Source: Sulfurihydrogenibium sp. (GTDB taxonomy: Bacteria > Aquificota > Aquificia > Aquificales > Hydrogenothermaceae). From it: a stretch of 47,617 bases of DNA. How positions within the stretch are numbered: position 1 is the first letter of the stretch; each line of letters opens with the position of its first letter. Shown here piece after piece: positions 41,602 to 47,617 of this stretch. The notes under the pieces were generated by a model. It did no database searches and was not told where the DNA came from. It worked only from the letters and a program-made list of their open reading frames with translations. Both the position numbers and the translations under genes were made by a program. The stretch is from NCBI RefSeq assembly GCF_028276765.1, contig NZ_JAPYVU010000007.1, forward strand, positions 1-47,617, read 5' to 3'.

Positions 41602-42764
41602 AGGGTATTACTCCTTAATGCCAAGTATAAAATCTCTTTTATTTTGTCTACTGTATAGACTTTATCCAATCCCCATAGCTTTGCAGTTGTGTTATAAACA
41701 TGGTTGGCTATTTTATCTATATCTGACGATGGTATTTTTCCATCTTGAAGTGAAACTGGTGCTCCAACTTTACTAAACCAATTTTTTAAAGCTTTTATTC
41801 CTTCCTCTGCTGTCGGTAGGTTAAACACTTCTTTTGCAAATCTATCAAATTGTTTTCTGTTTTTGTCTTTATACCACCACATCCAAGCAGGAATTACGAT
41901 GGATAAACAAGCTCCGTGTGGAAGGTCGTATAAAGCTCCAAGAGAATGGGCTATCATATGATTTACATAAACACCACCTGCATAGCCTGTTCTTGTAATG
42001 CCGTTTAGTGCAAGAGTTGCCGCCCACATAAATTCAGCCCTTGCATCATAATCTGTTGGATTTTGAAGTATTTTCTCTGTTGTTTCCATAACTGTTTTTA
42101 CTATGCTTTCTACAAGCCTGTTTTCTAAATTAGGACAGACTGTGCAAGTAAAATACCATTCTATTGTGTGTGCTATTGCATCAACTGCTGCGTAAGCTTG
42201 ATACTCCTTGGATACCGTGAAAGTCAATTCTGGGTTTAAAATAGAAACTTTTGGATAGATTAACTCAGAGCCTATGGATAGTTTTTCCTGCGTTTCTTCA
42301 TTTGTGATAACAGCGTATCCGTTCATTTCACTTCCTGTTGCTGCTAATGTAAGAATTGTAAACACAGGAAGTGCATCTGTGATCTCTTTGTCTCTATGGA
42401 AGTATTCCCATACATCTACATCTGATTTTGCTCCTACTGCAATGGCTTTTCCTTCATCAAGTACAGAGCCACCACCAACAGCTAAAACTGCATCTACATT
42501 TTCTTTTTTAGCCTTTTGTATCCCTTCCCTTGTATGGCTAAGCACTGGGTTAGGCTTAACACCACCATGTTCAATCCACTGGATACCATTTTCTTTTAAG
42601 CTTGATATCACTCTATCATACAAGCCTATCTTTTTAATCGATGATTGACCATATACAAATAAAACTTTTTGGATGCCGTAATCTTTCAAAACTTTTCCGA
42701 TAAGGTTTTCCTTACCTTTCCCAAAAATAATTTTTGTCGGATTATAAAACTCAAAGTCATGCAT
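41598..42764 (-). CDS. Iron-dependent alcohol dehydrogenase (YqhD/butanol dehydrogenase type)
   Basis: The 388-aa group III alcohol dehydrogenase has FGKGKENLIGKVLKDYG, the nucleotide motif VGGGSVLDEGKAIA, and the metal-binding His/Asp regions VDAIAHTIEWYF and NHMIAHSLGALYDLPHGACL. The GGGSVLDEGKAIA form is found in YqhD-like NADPH aldehyde reductases, which remove toxic aldehydes. It overlaps the RND gene by 8 nt and the TetR gene by 4 nt. That position in an efflux operon suggests response to a solvent or aldehyde stress; this is inference. Confidence 0.9.
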   Translation of the reverse strand: MHDFEFYNPTKIIFGKGKENLIGKVLKDYGIQKVLFVYGQSSIKKIGLYDRVISSLKENGIQWIEHGGVKPNPVLSHTREGIQKAKKENVDAVLAVGGGSVLDEGKAIAVGAKSDVDVWEYFHRDKEITDALPVFTILTLAATGSEMNGYAVITNEETQEKLSIGSELIYPKVSILNPELTFTVSKEYQAYAAVDAIAHTIEWYFTCTVCPNLENRLVESIVKTVMETTEKILQNPTDYDARAEFMWAATLALNGITRTGYAGGVYVNHMIAHSLGALYDLPHGACLSIVIPAWMWWYKDKNRKQFDRFAKEVFNLPTAEEGIKALKNWFSKVGAPVSLQDGKIPSSDIDKIANHVYNTTAKLWGLDKVYTVDKIKEILYLALRSNTL

Positions 42765-45700
42765 TTTTACTGCCTCCTATTTTAAGGTACGACATTGTGT
42801 ATCTTATTTTATCTATAATCATATAAAAAATTGGTATTACAAATAAACTCAGTGGAAGTGCTGTCATTAGTCCACCGATTACAGCTATTGCCAGCGGCTG
42901 ACGCATCTCTGAACCTTCTGTAAGTCCAAGTACAACAGGAATTAACGATGCTACTATTGTTAAAGTTGTCATTAAGATTGGTCTTAATCTCTCTTTTCTT
43001 GCTTGAATGATTGCGTTGTAAGTGTCTAATCCATCTTTTTTAAGCTGAATAATTCTTTCTATGAATAAAACACTATCTCTTGTAACTAAGCCAATTAGCA
43101 AAATAATTCCAAAGTATGATGTTACGTTTAGCGATGTACCGGTCAATAGAATAAATCCAAACACTCCTGAAATTGCAAGTGGCAAAGTTAGTAAAACCGT
43201 AAATGGATGTAGCAAGCTTTCAAATAATGATGCAAGAATCATATATACAGCTATGATTGCAACAATTAGAGCAAGTCCTAAATAAGAAAATGTTCTTTTA
43301 AACTCTTTTGTCTGTCCTCCGATTTCATAGCTGTATCCCGGCGGCAATGTTTGTTTTATGAAATTCTCTACCTCTGCCACTGCATCACCAACCGACTTTC
43401 CACCTGTCACGTTAGCATAAAGTGTAAAGCTATACTGTCTGTTATATCTGTTGATAACGTTATAACCTGGAGACAATTCATGCTTGATTACATTAGAAAG
43501 CGGAACTAAACCTCCATCTTTTCCTCTAACGTAAACCTTCGAGAGATTTTCAAAGCTTTTTAAAAACTCTTCATCAGCCTTAACTATCATGTCATAACTT
43601 TCTGACCCTTTTTCGTAAGTGCCAATTTTAAACTTTCCAAACAAAAAGTTTAGCGTATTTGCTATATCTTCAACGGAAATACCAAGTGTTGAAGCTTTAT
43701 CTCTATCTATAAATACTTTTACCTCCGGTTTATTTATTCTTAAATCTGTATCAATGTCTGTATAGCCCGGCGTTTGTCTTAACCGTCCTTCCAATTTATT
43801 TGCTATTTGGGATAAAACAGGCAATTCTGGACCTTTGATGATGTACATAACATCTGCAGACCTTCCTGCTGCCGGTCCTACCGCTGATGGTGTATCTACT
43901 ATAGCCCTAACATCTTGAACCTTTCTAAACTCACTTCTAAACCAATCCATGATTACTTTTTGATGTGGTCTTCCTGTTGACCTGTCTTTCAGTGTGATAA
44001 AGAATATTCCACCGTTAACTTCCGGTCTTCCTGCTATACCTTCACCAAAAGCAACCCCGTACCTTAAAACATATGGATTTTTTTCTACTATTTTTTCAAG
44101 CTCCTTTGCCTTTCTATCTGTAAAATCAAAAGATGAACCGGTAGGTGTTTCAAATCTGACTAAAAATCTTCCTTCATCTACAACCGGTGTAAACTCTTTT
44201 GGAACAAAGCTTGCAAGTTTATAACCGATCATAACTGTAACTATTGAGATAGCTAAAACAATAGCTTTATGATTTAAAGACCATTTTAAAGCAACATCAA
44301 AAAGAGATTCAAATTTATCATAAGCTCTCTGAAAGATATTTTTCTCCTTAGCTTGAACTAATCTTGCACTAATCATTGGAGTAAAGCTTAAAGATACTAT
44401 GTAAGAAATTGCTATTGCTACAATTAGCGTAAGTGCAAATCCAAAGAAAAACTTACCAATTACACTTTTAACAAATAAGACAGGTATAAAAATAGCTACC
44501 AAAGAAGCTGTTGATGCAAGTAATGCAAATATAACTGTTTTTGTTCCCTTTTCTGCTGCCTCTATACCTGTTAATCCTTCTTCATTTCTTCTATAAATAC
44601 TTTCCATCACAACTATCGCATCGTCTATAACTAAACCAACCGCAACGGCTAAAGCTAATAGTGTAAATGTGTTTAAAGATTGACCGGCAAAGAATAAAAC
44701 AGCTATAGCCCCTAAAACAGACACTGGAATTGCCATAGATGGTATAAAAGTCATCTTTAAACTTCCTAAGAATAAGAAAACTACAAAAGCAGTTAGCAGT
44801 GCTCCGATGACTATCTCATGCAAAGCATCGTTTACGCTTCTTTCAATAAACGTAGAAGCATCATAGTTTATGTCCAATCTTAAGCCGGCTGGAAGTTGTT
44901 TGTTAAGCTCGTTCATTTTTTCGATAACTCTTTTAGAGACTTCTACCGTATTTTCTTTTGATTGTCTGTAAATGATCAAAGCAATACCCGGCTCCGCTTC
45001 CTTAGAGTCAAAAGCTTTAAATCTTACTAATCCCCTCTTTTCGTCAAATGTAAATTCAGCCTTTCCAACATCTTTAATTCTTATATTGTTTTTAATTATG
45101 ATGTTGTTTATCTCTTCAGGAGATTGACCCTTTCCATAGACTCTTATTGTGTACTCTCTATTTTGACTGTCTATTCTACCTGCCGGAATTTCAACATGAT
45201 TTTTTTGTAGTGCATTAACAACGTCCATAGGTGTTAATTTAAATCCTGCAAGTTTTAACGGGTCTATTCTAACCCACATTACATAATCTCTAAAACCTCC
45301 AAGGTCTACCTGACCAACTCCTTTAACCCTTTCAAACTCTCTTTTGATTACCTTATCAGCATAGTAAGCCATAGTTCCATAGTCAGTATAGCCATGAAGC
45401 AAGATAGCCATCGTTGGAGCCATCCCGGTATCTACTTTTCTAACAATCGGCGGGTCAACGTTTACAGGAAAACTTCTTTGTGCCCTGTTTACAGCATCCC
45501 TCACTTCCTGAGCTGCAATATCAATATCTTTATCAAGGTCAAAGATTACTGTTATTCTTGAAGTTCCTGTAAAACTTGCTGAGTTTATAGCCTCTATACC
45601 GCTTATAGTTGCAAGCTGGTCTTCTATTTTTCTTGTAACGTTTGTATCAACTACGTAAGGAGAAGCTCCTTTATACGTTGTAGTTACTGAAACAATTGGA

Positions 45701-45831
45701 AAATCTACGTTTGGATTTCTATCAACTGGAATGTTTTTAAGACTGTATAAACCAGCAATTATGAAAGCAAACATAAACATCCATGTTGTGATTGGTCTTC
45801 TTATAAAAAAGCTATACATTATTTGCTCCAA
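42757..45831 (-). CDS. RND-family efflux pump (AcrB/HAE1-like)
   Basis: The 1024-aa inner-membrane pump has 12 transmembrane helices and two large periplasmic loops. Markers include FFIRRPITTWMFMF at the N-terminus, YKGASPYVVDTNVTRKIE, the proton-relay Asp403-Asp404 in GLVIDDAIVVMES, and GFILLTGTSLNVTSYFGIILLIGLVTRDSVLFIE plus RLRPILMTTLTIVASLIP in the second half. Its normal periplasmic adaptor is not next to it; the only adaptor in the operon is the EmrA-like one. It is the first gene after the operator-promoter at 45852-45881. Multidrug or solvent export is likely; a metal-type (HME) pump would show different charged residues in helix 4. Confidence 0.95.
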   Translation of the reverse strand: MEQIMYSFFIRRPITTWMFMFAFIIAGLYSLKNIPVDRNPNVDFPIVSVTTTYKGASPYVVDTNVTRKIEDQLATISGIEAINSASFTGTSRITVIFDLDKDIDIAAQEVRDAVNRAQRSFPVNVDPPIVRKVDTGMAPTMAILLHGYTDYGTMAYYADKVIKREFERVKGVGQVDLGGFRDYVMWVRIDPLKLAGFKLTPMDVVNALQKNHVEIPAGRIDSQNREYTIRVYGKGQSPEEINNIIIKNNIRIKDVGKAEFTFDEKRGLVRFKAFDSKEAEPGIALIIYRQSKENTVEVSKRVIEKMNELNKQLPAGLRLDINYDASTFIERSVNDALHEIVIGALLTAFVVFLFLGSLKMTFIPSMAIPVSVLGAIAVLFFAGQSLNTFTLLALAVAVGLVIDDAIVVMESIYRRNEEGLTGIEAAEKGTKTVIFALLASTASLVAIFIPVLFVKSVIGKFFFGFALTLIVAIAISYIVSLSFTPMISARLVQAKEKNIFQRAYDKFESLFDVALKWSLNHKAIVLAISIVTVMIGYKLASFVPKEFTPVVDEGRFLVRFETPTGSSFDFTDRKAKELEKIVEKNPYVLRYGVAFGEGIAGRPEVNGGIFFITLKDRSTGRPHQKVIMDWFRSEFRKVQDVRAIVDTPSAVGPAAGRSADVMYIIKGPELPVLSQIANKLEGRLRQTPGYTDIDTDLRINKPEVKVFIDRDKASTLGISVEDIANTLNFLFGKFKIGTYEKGSESYDMIVKADEEFLKSFENLSKVYVRGKDGGLVPLSNVIKHELSPGYNVINRYNRQYSFTLYANVTGGKSVGDAVAEVENFIKQTLPPGYSYEIGGQTKEFKRTFSYLGLALIVAIIAVYMILASLFESLLHPFTVLLTLPLAISGVFGFILLTGTSLNVTSYFGIILLIGLVTRDSVLFIERIIQLKKDGLDTYNAIIQARKERLRPILMTTLTIVASLIPVVLGLTEGSEMRQPLAIAVIGGLMTALPLSLFVIPIFYMIIDKIRYTMSYLKIGGSKNA

Positions 45832-45851
45832 CGTTTGGTTATCTTGCTTTC

Positions 45852-45881
45852 ATTATATAATATGACTGATAAATCAGTCAA
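45852..45881 (-). promoter_or_regulatory. Efflux operon promoter overlapped by an 18-bp operator palindrome
   Basis: On the minus strand -35 TTGACT (45881-45876) and -10 TATAAT (45857-45852) are 18 nt apart. The palindrome TGACTGAT-AA-ATCAGTCA (45863-45880) covers the -35 and most of the spacer, so a bound protein would block RNA polymerase. The TetR encoded at 41047-41601 is the probable ligand. The RND gene starts about 20 bp downstream with GGAG as RBS. Confidence 0.75.
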
Positions 45882-45894
45882 GGAATTATAAGAG

Positions 45895-46007
45895 AAGACT
45901 TGCAAAAATCCATACCGTTATTTTGCAGCCGGTGAAGAATCTATTTTTCTCAATTTTTAAAAGATGACGCAGAAAGGTAAGCTTAAGAGAATTTTATAAG
46001 CATTTTC
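45895..46007. repeat. Degraded family-1 repeat
   Basis: Left end GACTTGCAAAAATCC, core GTTATTTTGCAGCCGG, then a partial inverse core (AAAAGATGACGCAGAAAGG) and right end TTTTATAAGCATTTTC. It lies 14 bp upstream of the efflux promoter. Confidence 0.5.
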
Positions 46008-46017
46008 ATTTTCTGCT

Positions 46018-46170
46018 GAGGCTGTTCCAAAAATCCAAATCGTCATTCTGAGCGAAGCGAAGAATCTCATGTTTTTCTTTTTAAATTAAAAATAAGAAGA
46101 GTAGATCCTTCGACTTACAGCTTCAGGATGACACGGAAAGGTAAACTTACAAGAATTTTGGAACACTCTC
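46018..46170. repeat. Family-1 MITE-like repeat, complete (153 bp)
   Basis: Left end GAGGCTGTTCCAAAAATCC (46018), core GTCATTCTGAGCGAAGCG, spacer, inverse core GATCCTTCGACTTACAGC...GGATGAC, right end TTTTGGAACACTCTC (46156-46170). The two ends match at 13 of 15 bases. The flanks (CATTTTCTGCT and CATTTCTGCT) are similar and may be a remnant of target duplication. Confidence 0.75.
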
Positions 46171-46180
46171 TCATTTCTGC

Positions 46181-46209
46181 TTGACAGGTTAAAAATTATT
46201 TTGTATATT
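46181..46209 (+). promoter_or_regulatory. Strong promoter into the CRISPR-side noncoding region
   Basis: TTGACA (46181-46186), 17 nt, TATATT (46204-46209). It fires rightward into about 590 bp without a convincing ORF that precede the CRISPR array. The region has direct repeats (GTGAGAC and GAGATGTGAGACG around 46280-46312) and, near its two ends, TTGGAAATTGAATAGG (46241) and TTGGCAATTGAATAAG (46754). Confidence 0.5.
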
Positions 46210-46713
46210 TATATTAGCTTTTTAGATTTTTAACTGTACCTTGGAAATTGAATAGGTTAGCCCGCACAAGCTTGTTTTACGTGAAAACGTGAGACGTGAG
46301 ATGTGAGACGTTAAATATTGGTTTATCAATAATTTAGTGATTTTTATCTGATTGATTGATGACTTGGTGGGGTGATTTAAAAGTCAGTAAAGCTAAGGTA
46401 TTGGTAATGTGATTTTATTTTTTGATGTTTGATTTAAGCTCGTGTAGTGATGTTTTTAAAAAGATTTTTTGAAAAGTGAATGTAAGTATTTGTTATATTA
46501 AATTTTTTGATTTTGAAATTTTAAGCATTTAAGTTTTTGAGATTTAGGAGTTTTTTATTTTAAAATTTTTTAAGATCGGGAAGTTAAGGAGTGATATTTG
46601 CAGCGGGCTTCTGAGTTTTAGGTCTTCAGCAGGAGGCTTGTGATGGGATGTTAAAGGATAAAATATAATAATATATTTTCTGTATATCGAGGTTTGCTGC
46701 AAAAAACTTCAAC

Positions 46714-46742
46714 TTGCGGATTTTTTAAAAATTTGGTATAAT
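46714..46742 (+). promoter_or_regulatory. CRISPR leader promoter
   Basis: TTGCGG (46714-46719), 17 nt, TATAAT (46737-46742); the start would be near 46749, about 57 bp before the first repeat. It is a natural pre-crRNA promoter and agrees with the leader lying left of the array. Confidence 0.5.
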
Positions 46743-46805
46743 GTTTTACACATTGGCAATTGAATAAGATTTTTGCGAATTTATTTTTGAGTTAAAATTT
46801 AACGG

Positions 46806-47234
46806 GTTTGTAGCCTACCTATGAGGAATTGAAACGAATTTAAAAACTTCTCATTCAAAACAAGAGAAAACGTTTGTAGCCTACCTATGAGGAATTGAAA
46901 CTCGATTATCTTAAAAATTATCTTGAAAATTCTTATAAGTTTGTAGCCTACCTATGAGGAATTGAAACAGTAATCTCTCTACTACCATACGGTGTAGCTT
47001 GCTTTGTTTGTAGCCTACCTATGAGGAATTGAAACTCATACCCGCCTGTAATATTTTATCCTCCTGGTTATCGTTTGTAGCCTACCTATGAGGAATTGAA
47101 ACTACTGCCATTTGCTTATCAGATTTTGGATTTGTTGGAGTTTGTAGCCTACCTATGAGGAATTGAAACTCCATTCACCGTTCTTGTCCTTGTGGCTTCT
47201 GTTTAGTTTGTAGCCTACCTATGAGGAATGAGAC
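46806..47234 (+). CRISPR. CRISPR array: 7 repeats, 6 spacers
   Basis: Seven 30-bp repeats (GTTTGTAGCC...ATTGAAAC) begin at 46806, 46872, 46939, 47006, 47073, 47140 and 47206. The first six are identical. The last is degenerate at its 3' end (ATGAGGAATGAGAC, 29 nt), which marks the far end of the array. Spacers: 46836-46871 (36), 46902-46938 (37), 46969-47005 (37), 47036-47072 (37), 47103-47139 (37), 47170-47205 (36). The repeat ends in ATTGAAAC, usual for type I-B and III systems. No cas gene is in the window; only the array end is visible. I found no protospacer for any spacer within the window. Confidence 0.97.
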
Positions 47235-47270
47235 TTTTTGAAAAGTTTTTGATAATGGTATTTCTTGTTT

Positions 47271-47456
47271 GTCATTCTGCAGCCGGTGAAGAATCTCCTA
47301 TTTTTGTTTCTTTCTTTTTAAAACACATTAAAACAATGAGATCCTTCGGCCTTAGGATGACAAAGAATGACCTAATGTTATCATTCTGAGCGTCAGCGAA
47401 GAATCTCATGATTTTCTTTTAAAGTCAGAAAATCAAAAAAGTGGTTCTTCGGACTG
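47271..47456. repeat. Multi-core repeat after the CRISPR array
   Basis: Begins 36 bp after the degenerate repeat: core GTCATTCTGCAGCCGGTGA, inverse core GATCCTTCGGCCTTAGGATGA, a second direct core ATCATTCTGAGCGTCAGCG, then GGTTCTTCGGACTGG. No clear family-1 or family-2 termini are left. The last 160 bp of the window hold no feature I can identify. Confidence 0.5.
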
Positions 47457-47617
47457 GTGTACAAGCTAAAAGAAACATGGGAAAATATTATATATGCTTT
47501 GTCCAATAATAGAAAATCATAGAATAGTCTATTTTTTTCTGCATACGTTTTATTGCTTTTCTTTAATTAATTATACACTACGCTAATAATTATTCATTGT
47601 TAAAAACCTATTAATAA

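Noticed and set aside
46806-47234. Self-targeting spacers
   Set aside because: None of the six spacers matches another place in the window that I could find.
1-47617. tRNA or rRNA genes
   Set aside because: I looked for GGTTCGAATCC-like T-arms and rRNA signatures and saw none; a tRNAscan run would settle it.

Overview
The window is AT-rich chromosomal DNA of a bacterium, most likely a thermophilic Aquificota member of the Sulfurihydrogenibium/Persephonella type. This rests on the look of the proteins, Gram-negative envelope genes (LptF/G, MlaE, a TolC-like protein, an RND pump, a porin), the mixed operons and a CRISPR repeat ending in ATTGAAAC. It is an inference: no rRNA gene or other marker is present to prove it.

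Layout. (1) 1-1540: two outward (leftward) promoters, a decayed IS5-like element (IS-A) inserted into a fragment of a second element (IS-B), then dispersed repeats. (2) 1538-6198, minus strand: thiL, an ArnT-type glycosyltransferase, uvrC. (3) 6199-7740: a gene-poor stretch with a 146-bp nested hairpin, repeated TTACAA/TTGTAA palindromes and a small secreted protein. (4) 7741-12089, plus strand: recN-uvrA. (5) 12229-19488, minus strand: a phosphate regulon (porin, pstS, pstC, pstA, pstB, phoU, a PhoR-like kinase). (6) 19941-21154, minus strand: a methyltransferase and an unknown protein with an SSB-like C-terminal tail. (7) 21706-24634, plus strand: a pteridine-reductase-like SDR, a metallo-beta-lactamase-fold protein, thiO and an IscU/NifU-like small protein. 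(8) 24741-30678, minus strand: rplY, pth, rpsF, ssb, rpsR, rplI, dnaB, mlaE-like, lptF/G-like. (9) 31197-32552, plus strand: a biotin carboxylase. (10) 32707-36627, minus strand: nadK, ispF, a DUF1858-like protein, recG. (11) 37074-45831, minus strand: a six-gene efflux operon (RND pump, Fe-alcohol dehydrogenase, TetR regulator, TolC-like protein, EmrA-like adaptor, EmrB-like MFS pump) behind a promoter that overlaps an 18-bp palindrome. (12) 46181-47617: a long leader, a CRISPR array of seven repeats and six spacers without cas genes, and more dispersed repeats.

The intergenic DNA is dominated by MITE-like elements. They carry one modular core (GTCATTCTG...GAATCTC and its inverse) framed by one of two unrelated terminal inverted repeats. 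One terminus (GAGGGTGTTCCAAAA) matches the ends of IS-A; the other (TACGTCGGGTGAGAAATT) matches the end of IS-B. Some copies are chimeras with one terminus of each kind. A 16-nt piece of the CRISPR repeat lies against an IS-A remnant about 25 kb from the array.

The most unusual points are the two-termini MITE system, the SSB-tail mimic, the stray CRISPR repeat fragment, the twin CX12C secreted protein, the nested hairpin at 6652-6797 and the hybrid efflux operon. I did not find a clear new defence or mobile system beyond these. All similarity statements come from reading the sequence; no database search was run.
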